A stretch of DNA of 64,000 bases from DATAWK01 sp036267255. GTDB lineage: Bacteria; Acidobacteriota; Terriglobia; Terriglobales; Acidobacteriaceae. Every line of letters starts with the position of its first letter. Within the stretch, counting starts at the first letter, position 1. The translations under genes were made by a program, and so were the position numbers. The notes under the pieces are model-generated. The model saw nothing but the letters and a program-made list of their open reading frames with translations. It was not told the origin of the DNA and did no database searches. Where the stretch lies: positions 140,041-204,040 of the forward strand of contig DATAWK010000031.1 of the NCBI GenBank assembly GCA_036267255.1, written 5' to 3'. Positions 8,835-18,327 of this stretch are shown one piece after another.

Positions 8835-11307
8835 CGACATCACGAAGGACTGGAAAGAGGCAGGCTCATTCCCGGCGCAGATCAACCTATACGGATTTTG
8901 GGACGAGAATGCTTTTCTCACAAAATCGGGCGACCTCGGCGCGATGCTGAGGATCGGCGGGATCGACCACGAGAGTCTCGACCATGCCGGGCGTGATTAC
9001 ATGGTGAAGCGCCTTGAAGCGGCGCTCCGCTCACTCGACGACAGGACACGGCTCTATCAAATTCTCTTCAGATGCAACCGTCCTGAGATTCCACACTCCG
9101 AGTATGAGAACCCATTGGTCCGAGCCGCGGTAGAGCAGCGCGCTGCGTTCCTTCAGTCCAAAGCGGACCGCCTGTACAGCATAGAAATCTTCTGGGTCGT
9201 GATGATCGACGGCAGCTATCAGAAGACGGGCTTGTTGCACGCCCTGTCGCAGCTGCCGAAGCAGCCGCGCTCGTCGTTGCGCGACTTGCGCTCTCTTTTC
9301 TCGGGTAATAAGGAACGCACGCTGATCTATAGACAGATCGAGCGCGACCGCCTGCGGTTGCAGCAGAAGGCACAGAACTTGAGTGGGCAGCTGAACGACC
9401 TGATGACGGTCGAGTTGCCAGGGGCGGAAGAGACGTTTCGCATACTGCGCCGTCTCGTGAATTTCCGCCCCTCAAAGGTTCATAACGCGCGCCTATACAG
9501 CGCGCTCCATCTCGATTGGCAACTCTGCGATTCGGAGCTGGAGGCGCATCGCGGCTACCTGCGACTGGATGACGATTACGTCCGTGTTCTTACCCTGAAG
9601 GAGCTTCCCTCGGAGACACGGCCCTTGCTGTTGCAGGGACTGTTCGATATTCCCGCAAACTTCCATGTGGTCACAGAATGGCATCCGGTCGACAACGTAA
9701 AGTCACGGAAAGAGATCGCCTCCCGCCGCCGTCATCACCACAACTCGAAGACCAGCTTCGTCTCGAACCTCCAGGACCGCCAGAACACCGGACCGAAAGA
9801 TGAACTGGTCGATGACTCAAAAGAGGCCGCCGTCGCCGAGCTGGGCGCGGCGCTCACCGCGCTCGGCATGGAGGGCAAGAACTTCGGCGAGTTCACGCTG
9901 TCTGTCGTGATCTACCACGAAGACCGCGCGAAGGTAGAGCACGCTGTTGCAGAATTTCAGAAACTCTTCACGCAGCATGACGGGCTGGTGTATGAGGAAC
10001 GCTATAACCTCCTCAATGCGTTCTTCGCCACGATACCCGGCAACAAGCAGTTCAATCTTCGCAAGCAGTGGGCGCTCAATTCCAATTATGCCGACCTGTC
10101 GTTCCTGTTTGCCGTTGACAGCGGCTCCCAATGGAATCCATATCTCGAACGCGAGTACCTCGCCGTTCTCGAATCAACGCACGGCACGCCGTACTACCTG
10201 AACATGCACAGCGGCGACGTGGCCCATGCGCTCATGCTTGGGGCCACGGGATCGGGCAAGAGTTTCGCCACTAGTTTTCTGCTTCAGTCCGTGCAGAAAT
10301 ACGATCCGCTCACCTTCATCTTCGACCTCGGCGGCAGCTATGAAGCGCTAACCCGCGTCTTCGGCGGAACCTATCTCAATGTCGGACTGAAAAATCCCGG
10401 TTTCACCATCAATCCATTTTCATTGGAACCGACCGACGAGAACCAGAATTTCCTCTATCTGTTCCTGCGTGTGCTGATCGAGTCCGGTGGACGGTACGAG
10501 CTGACGCCGGACGATGAGAAGGCGCTGTTTGCCGCCATCGAGCGCGCGTACAAGCTGCCCGCCGAAATACGGACGCTAACCAATTTCGCATCGATCCTTG
10601 GCCCTCTCGGTGAGCGACTGCATCGATGGACGCAGGCGGGGCAGTTCGGTCATCTGTTCGACAACGCGGAAGACACGCTTGCCTTCACGCGCTTTCAAAC
10701 CTTTAACTTCGATGGCTGGTCCGAGTACCCGGATGTGCTGGAACCGCTGCTTTTCTATGTCCTGCAGCGGGCGTCTTCCGAGATCGAAAAGCCTGCGAAC
10801 GCGGCCACATTCAAGGTTTTTGTCATCGACGAGGCGTGGATATTCCTTAAGAACAACACCATCCGGGACTGGATCGTTCGGGCAGAGAAAACCTGGCGTA
10901 AGAAAAATGCGGCCATGATCCTCGCTACACAGTCCGTAGTGGAGCTGGCCGCCTCGGACATGCTGCACATCGTAAACGAGTCCTGTCCGACGAAAATCTT
11001 CCTGGCCAACCCCAACATCGACCGCAAACTGTACCGCGATATTTTCCAGTTGAATGATACGCAGCTTGAGCTACTGGAATCGCTCATCCCCAAGCGCGAG
11101 CTGCTGCTGCTGCAGCCGCGCGGAACCAAAAAACTGGTGCTAGAAGTCGATGCAATGACGTACTGGATCGCCACTAACAACTCCCGCGACAACATGTGCA
11201 AGCAGGATTACTTCGTCCGCTACGGACCTGAGCAAGGGCTACTGCGCCTGGTCCATGACTACCCAAATCCTACACAACCCCAAAAACCGTATGAGGTGAA
11301 TAGATGA
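8821..11307 (+). CDS. virB4: VirB4/TrbE-like T4SS ATPase
   Basis: 828 residues. Walker A LGATGSGKSFATSF is at about residues 472-485 and Walker B FKVFVIDEAWIF at about 665. An ATQSVVEL motif follows in the C-terminal part. VirB4 energises pilus assembly and DNA transfer at the inner membrane. The start ATG 8821 lies within the end of virB3. The N-terminal 380 residues match the truncated ICE-2 copy closely. Confidence 0.92.
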   Translation: MHRISDITKDWKEAGSFPAQINLYGFWDENAFLTKSGDLGAMLRIGGIDHESLDHAGRDYMVKRLEAALRSLDDRTRLYQILFRCNRPEIPHSEYENPLVRAAVEQRAAFLQSKADRLYSIEIFWVVMIDGSYQKTGLLHALSQLPKQPRSSLRDLRSLFSGNKERTLIYRQIERDRLRLQQKAQNLSGQLNDLMTVELPGAEETFRILRRLVNFRPSKVHNARLYSALHLDWQLCDSELEAHRGYLRLDDDYVRVLTLKELPSETRPLLLQGLFDIPANFHVVTEWHPVDNVKSRKEIASRRRHHHNSKTSFVSNLQDRQNTGPKDELVDDSKEAAVAELGAALTALGMEGKNFGEFTLSVVIYHEDRAKVEHAVAEFQKLFTQHDGLVYEERYNLLNAFFATIPGNKQFNLRKQWALNSNYADLSFLFAVDSGSQWNPYLEREYLAVLESTHGTPYYLNMHSGDVAHALMLGATGSGKSFATSFLLQSVQKYDPLTFIFDLGGSYEALTRVFGGTYLNVGLKNPGFTINPFSLEPTDENQNFLYLFLRVLIESGGRYELTPDDEKALFAAIERAYKLPAEIRTLTNFASILGPLGERLHRWTQAGQFGHLFDNAEDTLAFTRFQTFNFDGWSEYPDVLEPLLFYVLQRASSEIEKPANAATFKVFVIDEAWIFLKNNTIRDWIVRAEKTWRKKNAAMILATQSVVELAASDMLHIVNESCPTKIFLANPNIDRKLYRDIFQLNDTQLELLESLIPKRELLLLQPRGTKKLVLEVDAMTYWIATNNSRDNMCKQDYFVRYGPEQGLLRLVHDYPNPTQPQKPYEVNR

Positions 11308-12056
11308 ACCGTACCCCTATTTTTCTGCTGGTGTTGGGCCTGATTGCGACCGTCGCGCACGGTCAGCAATCAGCCCGCATCGTGCATTATCACCAGAACG
11401 ACATCGTCAGCATCCGCTCCCGAATGCGTTACACCACGCTGATCCAGCTACCAGCCACCGAAAAAATCTTGCAAGTTGCCACCGGGGACAAAGACTTCTG
11501 GATCATCGATGCGGTTGGTAACTACTGTTTCCTGCATCCGGCACAGGCTGGCATCCACAGCGACCTCAACCTGATTACCGACAAAGGGAATGTCTATTCA
11601 TTCCTGTTGGACGATGACGAGACTGCCGAGCCGGACTTGAAAGTGGTCATCGAGCCGAGTGACCCGTCCTCCATCGCCGCCGCGAATGGCGCGGACAAGC
11701 TGGTATCAGCTTCCGAGGTTGCTGCTGCGCAAGCGCAGGCGCGGCTCGCGCAGAGTCATGCGGTACAGGCAGTCGAGGAGTTCCGCGCCAACTATCCTAC
11801 CGCGGCGCTGAAGTTCGATTACATCTTCCATGACGGCAAGCCCTTCGATGTCTCGGCGATCTATCACGACGACAACTTCACTTACATCAAGTCATCGGCT
11901 GGGGAGAAGTTCGCCGTGTACGAGGTGAAAGATGGCAAGCCCGACCTCATTACCTTTCAGTTGAAGGATGGCACCTACATTCTTCCCACTGTTGTCGATA
12001 AGGGCTATCTCGAAATCGGCAAGCGCCGGCTGGAATTCCAGCGGAAAGGACAGTAG
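11304..12056 (+). CDS. virB9: VirB9/TrbG-like T4SS outer-membrane-complex protein
   Basis: 250 residues with a signal peptide ending near VAHGQQS. ATG 11304 overlaps the virB4 stop by 4 nt (ATGA). The central part (ILQVATGDKDFWIIDAVGN and later LITDKGNVYSFLL) is typical of the VirB9/TrbG beta domain. The C-terminal part (FDYIFHDGKPFDVSAIYHDD, then FTYIKSSAG) matches the C-terminal beta domain that contacts VirB7 and VirB10. It forms the periplasmic/outer-membrane ring. Confidence 0.85.
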   Translation: MNRTPIFLLVLGLIATVAHGQQSARIVHYHQNDIVSIRSRMRYTTLIQLPATEKILQVATGDKDFWIIDAVGNYCFLHPAQAGIHSDLNLITDKGNVYSFLLDDDETAEPDLKVVIEPSDPSSIAAANGADKLVSASEVAAAQAQARLAQSHAVQAVEEFRANYPTAALKFDYIFHDGKPFDVSAIYHDDNFTYIKSSAGEKFAVYEVKDGKPDLITFQLKDGTYILPTVVDKGYLEIGKRRLEFQRKGQ

Positions 12057-12063
12057 GTGCGTG

Positions 12064-13305
12064 ATGGGAGAGGAAAAACAAGCCCCCGAAATGCCATCGC
12101 CTGAATCTCAGGCAGCCCCTTCGGTCACCGAGAATGCCTCTAGCCTGCACGACAAGCGCGTGCGGCCTGAGGGCGTTGTGCCTAAACAGGCACAAGGATA
12201 CGTCGTTGCTGGACTCGCCGTGTTGATCCTGATGGCGGTGATGTTCTCAAAGGACCACGCCAGGACTGCGCAGAAAGATGTCTTGCAACCCTCGCTGGCT
12301 GTGTCCACAGACATGAACCAGCGAAAGATTCATGAGCTGGAACAGGATCTCAGCGCCGACCAGCGCCAGAGTCAGCAGAAGGCCGGCACAGTGGCATCTC
12401 CAGGAGGCGCTGCGGATACGACAAACCCCGCTCAGGCGAGTAGTGCGGCTCCCGCTGCGCAGTTGCCGTCCCCTACTGAGCCGATCCGCGATCCAATTGT
12501 CGATGCGGAAAAGGCTCTGACTTTCAAAGCCCGCTTCGCGTCGAACCTTGTCTCCGGCAATGACAACGTTACAGGGTCTTCATCACCTGCGCCGATCGTC
12601 TCTCCCGCTGCGAACGGTGTAGCCGTGAATAACCCTGTAATTCCATCTGCTCCTGCTCTGCAGCACCCTGACGCGGATGCAAAGCGTCCTCCGGAGGTAA
12701 ATGTCAACTCCGCGCACGGCCAGCCTTACGTTCTCTTCGAGGGAACCACCATCGACACTGCGCTGGTGAACCGTCTGGATGGTGAGTTCGCCGGACCGGT
12801 GAAAGTGATGGTGACGAATCCTGTCTACAGCCGGGACCGCCAGCATGTCCTCATCCCGGAAGGCACGTTCATTCTCGGTGATGCGCAGAAGGTCTCCGGC
12901 TTCGGCCAGAAACGCCTCGCCGTCGCCTTCCACCGCATGATTATGCCTGACGGGTACTCCGTCGACCTTGACCAGTTCCGCGGTCTCGATCAGGTTGGGG
13001 AAACCGGCCTCAAGGATAAGGTCAACAACCATTACCTCCAAATCTTTGGCGCGTCGATTGCGCTTGGCATCATCTCCGGCGCAGCCGAAGCGACCACGGA
13101 CTCCGGTTACGAGCAGAACGGCGCGGATATGTACCGCCAAGGCATGGCATCGAGCCTTTCCGCCTCTGGCGCGAACGTACTCGATAAATTCATCAATATT
13201 CCTCCGACCATCACTATCCGTGAAGGACACCGCATCAAGATTTATCTCACCCAGGACATGCTGCTGCCCGCATATGAAAACCACGACATGCCAGGGGTGA
13301 TGTGA
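12064..13305 (+). CDS. virB10: VirB10/TrbI-like T4SS channel protein
   Basis: 413 residues from ATG 12064 (GTG 12061 is an alternative). A cytoplasmic N-terminus is followed by one transmembrane helix (YVVAGLAVLILMAVMF, about residues 42-57), a long Pro/Ala/Ser linker, and the conserved C-terminal beta barrel with LFEGTTIDTALVNRLDGEF, LIPEGTFILGDAQ and RITI-type IREGHRIKIYLTQDM at the end. VirB10 spans from inner to outer membrane. Its stop overlaps the start of the small lipoprotein gene by one base. Confidence 0.9.
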   Translation: MGEEKQAPEMPSPESQAAPSVTENASSLHDKRVRPEGVVPKQAQGYVVAGLAVLILMAVMFSKDHARTAQKDVLQPSLAVSTDMNQRKIHELEQDLSADQRQSQQKAGTVASPGGAADTTNPAQASSAAPAAQLPSPTEPIRDPIVDAEKALTFKARFASNLVSGNDNVTGSSSPAPIVSPAANGVAVNNPVIPSAPALQHPDADAKRPPEVNVNSAHGQPYVLFEGTTIDTALVNRLDGEFAGPVKVMVTNPVYSRDRQHVLIPEGTFILGDAQKVSGFGQKRLAVAFHRMIMPDGYSVDLDQFRGLDQVGETGLKDKVNNHYLQIFGASIALGIISGAAEATTDSGYEQNGADMYRQGMASSLSASGANVLDKFINIPPTITIREGHRIKIYLTQDMLLPAYENHDMPGVM

Positions 13306-13445
13306 TGCGCATCGCTGCGCTCGCGCTTCTCGTGCTCGTGGTTGGCTGCGCCTCTCCCTCGCCACGGAATGAGCCATCCCCTTATCGCTACATATCCACC
13401 GCGCCGTTGCTTACGCTCGGCGCGCACAGAAAGGAACTGCCATGA
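13305..13445 (+). CDS. Small lipoprotein, VirB7-like
   Basis: A 46-residue protein read directly from the sequence: start ATG 13305, stop TGA 13443-13445. It begins MRIAALALLVLVVGCASPS, a lipoprotein signal with the Cys at residue 15 (lipobox VVGC). The mature part is only about 32 residues and Pro/Ser-rich. It overlaps virB10 (by 1 nt) and the following gene (by 4 nt, ATGA). Position and size fit VirB7, the lipoprotein that stabilises VirB9. The role is inferred from context; the lipobox is seen. Confidence 0.65.
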   Translation: MRIAALALLVLVVGCASPSPRNEPSPYRYISTAPLLTLGAHRKELP

Positions 13446-14317
13446 AATCCACCAAACTACTTGTGTCGATTCTCGCTCTCATTGTCGCGCTTGCGCCTGC
13501 GGCGCGCGCGCAGTTTGGATCGGGCATCGTCTTCGATCCGACTCAGAGCGCCCATGCCATTCAGCAGATCGAGCAGAATGTGCAAGGTCTCCAGCCCGCG
13601 GAACAGATCTACACCTCCACCTACAAAACCATGACCCAGGTCATCGCCGCCTACAACCTCGCATACCAGATGTCGCGGATGCCGCAGAACCTCGCCGCGC
13701 GCTACCAGTCGGATTTCTCCATGTGGACCAACCTCACCAATCCCAGCCTCTCGGCGGCGAACACTTCCGGTATCACTTCGGCGTGGATCAACGCGCTCGA
13801 TCTCGGGAACCCCACGCGCGCCATGTCCGCTTACAACGGCGCCGTGATTCCATTGCAGAGTTATCCCTCCGGCAGCCTGTCGGCGCTCGATTCGACGACC
13901 CAGGCCACGGTCCAGAACCAGTACGCCAGCTCCGAGATCGGGCAGACCAATGTGACCAATATGCTCTCCACGCTGGGCACCATCCGGTCCAACTCACAGA
14001 CCTTCCAGCAGAAGCTGGCCAACCTCGAATCGGATACTTATTCCACTAGCCCCGGCCAGCAGACACAGAACGCTTTGCTCGGCAAAATCAACTCGGCCAC
14101 ACTCCTGCAAATTCATTCGCAGCAGGACACCAACCAAATTCTCGCCGCCGCCGTGCAACAGAAGGTGCTCGACGCGAAAGAAGAATTGGACGAGCGCAAT
14201 CGCCTGATCAACCAGTCGATTTACTTTCAGCAGAACTTTCCCACCCTCATGCAGAATGTGACCGGCGGCGTGAGCGATTCCATCCACGCCATCTCCCTCA
14301 GCACCACAGGACAGTGA
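13442..14317 (+). CDS. VirB5/TrbJ-like periplasmic T4SS protein
   Basis: 291 residues with a clear signal peptide (LLVSILALIVALAPAARAQ). The mature protein is helical and rich in Gln, Asn and Ala: QQIEQNVQGLQPAEQIY near the start, and long amphipathic helices near the end (VQQKVLDAKEELDERNRLI). These are the features of TrbJ/VirB5 minor pilus proteins. It lies between the VirB7-like lipoprotein and VirB6 in one tightly packed operon. Confidence 0.7.
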   Translation: MKSTKLLVSILALIVALAPAARAQFGSGIVFDPTQSAHAIQQIEQNVQGLQPAEQIYTSTYKTMTQVIAAYNLAYQMSRMPQNLAARYQSDFSMWTNLTNPSLSAANTSGITSAWINALDLGNPTRAMSAYNGAVIPLQSYPSGSLSALDSTTQATVQNQYASSEIGQTNVTNMLSTLGTIRSNSQTFQQKLANLESDTYSTSPGQQTQNALLGKINSATLLQIHSQQDTNQILAAAVQQKVLDAKEELDERNRLINQSIYFQQNFPTLMQNVTGGVSDSIHAISLSTTGQ

Positions 14318-14320
14318 GCC

Positions 14321-15145
14321 ATGCAGCAGAACCCCTTTACCTTTCTCAACCAGGCCATCAGCCAGTTATTGATGACGAACAGCCCTACGCTTCAGGCCAC
14401 CGGTCTCGACATTTTCCGTGGACTGGCTGTGATTTTGATCGTCTGGTTCGGAATCAAGTCCGCGCTCTCCGCTGCGCAAGGGCACGGCGGCGGTTTCCAC
14501 TTTGCGCAGTTCGCCGACCTGATCTTGATGATCGCCTTCGGTCTGGGCATGTTGACCTATTACTCCACGCCGATCCCCGGCGTCGGCTACAGCTTCAGCG
14601 ATCTCATCACTCAGGAAGCCCTCAGTCTCTCCGGCAAGATTGAATCGCAGCAGACACAGCAGATCGCCACCGCCGTGGTTAACGCGGAACAACAACTCGG
14701 CGCACCTCCGGGCAAGTTCAGCATCCTGGAGGATCTAACTTACCTGCTCATCGTTCTGATATTGGCGGCGATGCAGGCTGTGGCCTTTGCTGTCATTGCC
14801 TATGGCTACGTTGCCGCCGCCGTCTGCGTTCTCATTGGTCCTATCTTCATTCCCTGGTTCATCGTGCCGAAGATGGACTGGTTGTTTTGGGGATGGTTCA
14901 AGGCGTTCATCGGCTTCAGTTTCTACCAGGTCATCGCCTCGGCTTTCATCTATGTCTTCTCACAAGTCCTGACCTCGATGTTCAAGGTCATTGGCAACAT
15001 CAGCATCTCGAACGCATTCACGATTCTACCCGCACTGCTCGTCACGCTTTTTGTCTGCATCTACGGCCTGGTCAAGATTCCGGAGCTGACAGGAGCCATC
15101 CTTAGCGGACGCAGCGGCACATGGGTCAACCCGACGGGGAAATAA
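14321..15145 (+). CDS. virB6: VirB6/TrbL-like polytopic T4SS membrane protein
   Basis: 274 residues with five or more hydrophobic segments. Among them are LDIFRGLAVILIVWFGIKSA, YLLIVLILAAMQAVAFAVIA and a conserved central CVLIGPIFIPWFIVPKMDWLF. The FIPWF...W..F pattern is typical of TrbL/VirB6, which forms part of the inner-membrane channel. It starts 3 nt after the previous stop. Confidence 0.82.
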   Translation: MQQNPFTFLNQAISQLLMTNSPTLQATGLDIFRGLAVILIVWFGIKSALSAAQGHGGGFHFAQFADLILMIAFGLGMLTYYSTPIPGVGYSFSDLITQEALSLSGKIESQQTQQIATAVVNAEQQLGAPPGKFSILEDLTYLLIVLILAAMQAVAFAVIAYGYVAAAVCVLIGPIFIPWFIVPKMDWLFWGWFKAFIGFSFYQVIASAFIYVFSQVLTSMFKVIGNISISNAFTILPALLVTLFVCIYGLVKIPELTGAILSGRSGTWVNPTGK

Positions 15146-15149
15146 CTCC

Positions 15150-15833
15150 ATGACAGATACAAATAAGACACTTCCCATTACCGATGCCGGGTACAAATTC
15201 CTGGAACTGTATGCGGAGCCGGTTGTCACCAATACCTATCTCAAGGTGGCGATCCTTGTACTCTCCGTCGTCGCGCTCGCTTTGCTTGCGCTTCTCTATC
15301 GCGCCGAAACCGCCGCTCTGCGGCTGAAGCCGCTCGTCATCTCCATCTCCGACATTGGGCGCGGTCAGGTGATGAACTATGACGATTTCGCCAAAATTCC
15401 AGTCGAGCGCGTCAGCAAATACTATCTGGCGCGATGGACAGGGCTTTACTACGGTCGCAATCACGCCACCTTGCAGCGAGACTTTTCGCAATCGCTAGAC
15501 TTCTTCTCGAATGAGTTGCAGTCTGCAACCCTGACGCGGGTGAACCAGCAGAAAATGCTCGAAAGCTTCCTGCTCGATCCGAGTGCGCCCAACGTGGACA
15601 TTGAGATTGACGCGGTTGTGTTAGAGGACACCCGACAGTCGCCCTATCGCGCAGACATTGAGTTCGAAAAGATATTTCGTTCTCCGGGGGACGGACAGGA
15701 ACAACGGCGTGAACGCTGGACCGCGAATGTCATCTATAGCTTCCGCAGTGAAGTCCCCAACCAGATGTTGCTTACGAATCCTCTCGGTCTCATTATCAGC
15801 TACGTCCACGAAGACCAGGCGTTTGGGAGTTGA
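15150..15833 (+). CDS. virB8: VirB8/TrbF-like T4SS assembly protein
   Basis: 227 residues with one N-terminal transmembrane helix (LKVAILVLSVVALALLALLY, about residues 31-50), then an NTF2-like periplasmic domain. That domain includes RVSKYYLARWTGLYYGRNH, a conserved-looking TrbF stretch, and a C-terminal VPNQMLLTNPLGLIISYVHED ending (LLTNPLG..I). VirB8 nucleates the channel. It closes the contiguous VirB block. Confidence 0.82.
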   Translation: MTDTNKTLPITDAGYKFLELYAEPVVTNTYLKVAILVLSVVALALLALLYRAETAALRLKPLVISISDIGRGQVMNYDDFAKIPVERVSKYYLARWTGLYYGRNHATLQRDFSQSLDFFSNELQSATLTRVNQQKMLESFLLDPSAPNVDIEIDAVVLEDTRQSPYRADIEFEKIFRSPGDGQEQRRERWTANVIYSFRSEVPNQMLLTNPLGLIISYVHEDQAFGS

Positions 15834-15838
15834 GAACC

Positions 15839-16231
15839 ATGCGACCAAAGAAGCCCATCCTGCTCTATTGCTCCGACCGTGAATTGCTCTCTGCTCTCGC
15901 GTTCGTGTTGCGGTTGCACCCCTATGACGTGACCGCCGTTCACGATAGCAACGTCGCGGTGGAGATAGGCACGATCAGAGATACCGCTCTCATCTGTGGG
16001 GTCCTGATCCACGCGCAACAGGCCGATCCTGCCGGAAGGCTCATTCACCGTTTGCTGGAATCGGGTCTGCATATTCCTCTGTTGCTGGTGGACCGTGCCG
16101 GAGACCTCGCACCCGTTCGCTACGCCGACATAGTGCTTTATGGCCGCAATACTACGACAGCGCACATCCTTGCTTCGCTTCAGGTGCTTTGTCGTCGCAA
16201 ACCAGGACCCAAATCGCGGAGCGCTGAATGA
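15839..16231 (+). CDS. Small receiver-like protein of unknown function
   Basis: 130 residues from ATG 15839. The alternation of hydrophobic strands and helices (PILLYCSDRELLSALAFVL, then LICGVLIHA and IPLLLVDR) resembles a CheY-like receiver fold. The usual phospho-acceptor Asp environment (a V-D-hydrophobic after strand 3) is absent, so it would be a pseudo-receiver at best. It sits between virB8 and the cytosine methyltransferase and overlaps the latter by 4 nt. The gene is probably real; its function is not known. Confidence 0.55.
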   Translation: MRPKKPILLYCSDRELLSALAFVLRLHPYDVTAVHDSNVAVEIGTIRDTALICGVLIHAQQADPAGRLIHRLLESGLHIPLLLVDRAGDLAPVRYADIVLYGRNTTTAHILASLQVLCRRKPGPKSRSAE

Positions 16232-17751
16232 GATATCTCTCCGTATGTTCGGGTATCGAGGCGGTCTCCGTCGCATGGCAGCCACTCGGCTGGCAGCCCG
16301 TCATGTTTGCGGAGATCGATCCGTTTTGCTGCTGGCTACTGCGCTCGCGCTATCGCGCATCGCGGCCCATCTTCATGCCCAGCCCGCATGATGCGCCCGA
16401 CAAGAAAGAGGAGAGACGCCGCGCGGCAGCCATCCGCAACATCGTTGCTCTGCCTGCCGATGGCGATGTGATCAACGCGGGAGATTTCACCAGGATAGGT
16501 AAAGCCGATGTGGGAACAATCGACCTTCTGGCCGGAGGAACACCTTGCCAGTCTTTCTCCATCGCCGGTAAGCGAGCGGGACTGGATGATCCGCGTGGCA
16601 ACCTCACCATCGAGTTTGCTCGACTTGCTGATCGCCTCCGGCCCGTATGGGTGGTGTGGGAGAACGTCCCCGGTGTGCTGTCGATTGACGGCGGACGGAC
16701 GTTTGGAGCCTTCCTTGGGATGCTGGTCGAACTCGGGTATGGCCTCGCATGGCGAATCCTGGATGCTCGCTATTTCGGAGTCCCCCAGCGCCGCCGCCGC
16801 GTCTTCGTTGTCGGACATCTTGGAGACTGGCGAGCCGCCTCAGCGGTACTGGTTGAGCGCGCGTGCCTGTCGGGGCATTCTCCGTCGCGCCGAGAAACGA
16901 GGCAAAATATTGCCCCTACCCTTAGCGCACGCGCTCATGGCGGTGGCGGGCCAGGAACGGACTTCGACCTCGACGGCGGCCTGATTCCAAACACTGACGA
17001 TATTTCTCGCTGCCTGAACGCGGGCGGCGCGGGCAGACAGGATTATGAAACAGAAACGCTAATCGCGCACTCTCTCTTCGCTGATGGATTTGACGCGGGC
17101 GAAGATGGCACCGGACGCGGGACGCCGATGATTCCGGTCGCCATCTGCACCGCGCACACGCAATCCAATGGCAGCGGCTTCTCCGATGGCGTTGCACATA
17201 CCTTGGAGAGTGGAACCTCCCAAGCAGTCGCCTTCAATCTGCGCGGCAGAGAGGGTGGTGCGTTGCCGGAAGTGTCCGACGCAGCCAGCATCCGCGCTGC
17301 CACGGGAGGCAGTAGTAACAGCTACGTCGCCTTCTCGGCAAAGGACTATGGCGCCGACGTGGACGACATCGCGCCCACACTGCGTGGCATGGGGCACGGC
17401 GGGAGTCACGCCAACGGCGGCGGACAAGTAGCTGTCGCATGGTCCGGGGAACTCACTGCATCAAGCGATGTCGCGGGAACTCTTCAACGTGGCGGCGAGG
17501 GCGGAAGGGCCGATGGAGTGATGACGTCGCAGATGGCCGTGCGGCGGCTTACGCCCCGCGAATGTGAGCGTCTGCAGGGATTTCCCGACGACTACACGCT
17601 CGTCGAGTACCGCGGCAGACTGGCAGCCGATGGGCCACGCTACAAAGCCCTTGGCAACTCAATGGCAGTCCCGGTCATGCGCTGGATCGGAGAGCGCATT
17701 GCTCAAGTCGATGCCATCCTCCGTGAGCGCGGCGTGCGGAGGTCGTCATGA
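16228..17751 (+). CDS. dcm: DNA cytosine-C5 methyltransferase
   Basis: 507 residues. Visible motifs are I (YLSVCSGIEAVSVAW, residues 3-17), IV with the catalytic Cys (GGTPCQSFSIAG, Cys about 104), VI (VWENVPGVLS), VIII (YFGVPQRRRRVFVVG) and IX-X at the end (RECERLQGFPDDY and YKALGNSMAVPVM). The target-recognition region between VIII and IX is long (about 230 residues) and contains repeated short units such as IAPTLSAR, VAHTLESG, IAPTLRGMG and VAGTLQRGG. There is no partner nuclease. It probably masks ICE DNA from host restriction. Confidence 0.92.
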   Translation: MRYLSVCSGIEAVSVAWQPLGWQPVMFAEIDPFCCWLLRSRYRASRPIFMPSPHDAPDKKEERRRAAAIRNIVALPADGDVINAGDFTRIGKADVGTIDLLAGGTPCQSFSIAGKRAGLDDPRGNLTIEFARLADRLRPVWVVWENVPGVLSIDGGRTFGAFLGMLVELGYGLAWRILDARYFGVPQRRRRVFVVGHLGDWRAASAVLVERACLSGHSPSRRETRQNIAPTLSARAHGGGGPGTDFDLDGGLIPNTDDISRCLNAGGAGRQDYETETLIAHSLFADGFDAGEDGTGRGTPMIPVAICTAHTQSNGSGFSDGVAHTLESGTSQAVAFNLRGREGGALPEVSDAASIRAATGGSSNSYVAFSAKDYGADVDDIAPTLRGMGHGGSHANGGGQVAVAWSGELTASSDVAGTLQRGGEGGRADGVMTSQMAVRRLTPRECERLQGFPDDYTLVEYRGRLAADGPRYKALGNSMAVPVMRWIGERIAQVDAILRERGVRRSS

Positions 17752-18326
17752 GCAGCGGCGCCTTCAATCCGAAGATGCAGGCACACATCTCCCAGGCGCA
17801 AAGGAATCGCGGCTTTCTTCCTGCCCTCGCAGGCACAGCGTCGGAGCCACGCAGCTTGCCTCCCACTCCGTCGCCTAAACACAGGTCCTTCGCATGGCAG
17901 GGCGCGGAGGACGATGCGGGCCATCGGAGAGCATGGTTCACCCACTCCCTGCTTTTGCAGCCGGATACATGGCAAACGACAGAACATGGTTTCACTGTAG
18001 TCCGGTTGCACGGACGCCCTTATATAGCTGCCCATCAGCAGGGTGTTTACATAGATCGCCAATTCTCCCGTATTTTTCCTGCTCACCTCCGGTCACTCGC
18101 TCAGTGCTTTTCCCGCGCCCGGCGGGAACTGCGCGGCTCTGCTTCGCTCTGGCGAGCGCCCTACGGATTTCGGTTTCCAGAAAATCTTTTGCGCACAGAA
18201 CGCGCAAAACATTTTCCAGACCCTCCGAAAAAGCACCGCTTGCCCTTGGGAGCGGGGCACTCTCGCGTCGCTTCGCGCAGGAGTGTCCCGGAGGCAATCC
18301 GGGCAAATACAAAACAGGAGAAATGA
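17748..18326 (+). CDS. Hypothetical protein overlapping dcm; C-terminal half doubtful
   Basis: An open frame of 192 residues starting with ATGA overlap on the dcm stop, which argues for real translation. The N-terminal 110 residues look plausible, but from about base 18095 the frame runs through conserved leader B, which is non-coding at its two other locations. That part of the protein is Arg/Ser/Pro-rich without hydrophobic pattern. Either the true product is shorter (a frameshift or lost stop) or the leader lies inside the gene. No family recognised. Confidence 0.35.
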   Translation: MSSGAFNPKMQAHISQAQRNRGFLPALAGTASEPRSLPPTPSPKHRSFAWQGAEDDAGHRRAWFTHSLLLQPDTWQTTEHGFTVVRLHGRPYIAAHQQGVYIDRQFSRIFPAHLRSLAQCFSRARRELRGSASLWRAPYGFRFPENLLRTERAKHFPDPPKKHRLPLGAGHSRVASRRSVPEAIRANTKQEK

Positions 18327-18327
18327 C
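18095..18327 (+). promoter_or_regulatory. Conserved structured leader B, upstream of ssb
   Basis: It aligns with leaders A and C. Visible structures: an 8-bp inverted repeat TTTTGCGC-acagaac-GCGCAAAA (18187-18209), whose counterpart in leader A has different arms that still pair. A hairpin of GGGGCACTC (18254-18262) with GAGTGTCCC encloses a GCG/CGC inner stem. A 6-bp hairpin CCCGGA-ggcaa-TCCGGG follows just before the ribosome site. The paired changes between copies suggest that the structure is selected. The function is inferred only: early expression of ssb in the recipient, or an RNA-level control. Confidence 0.6.
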
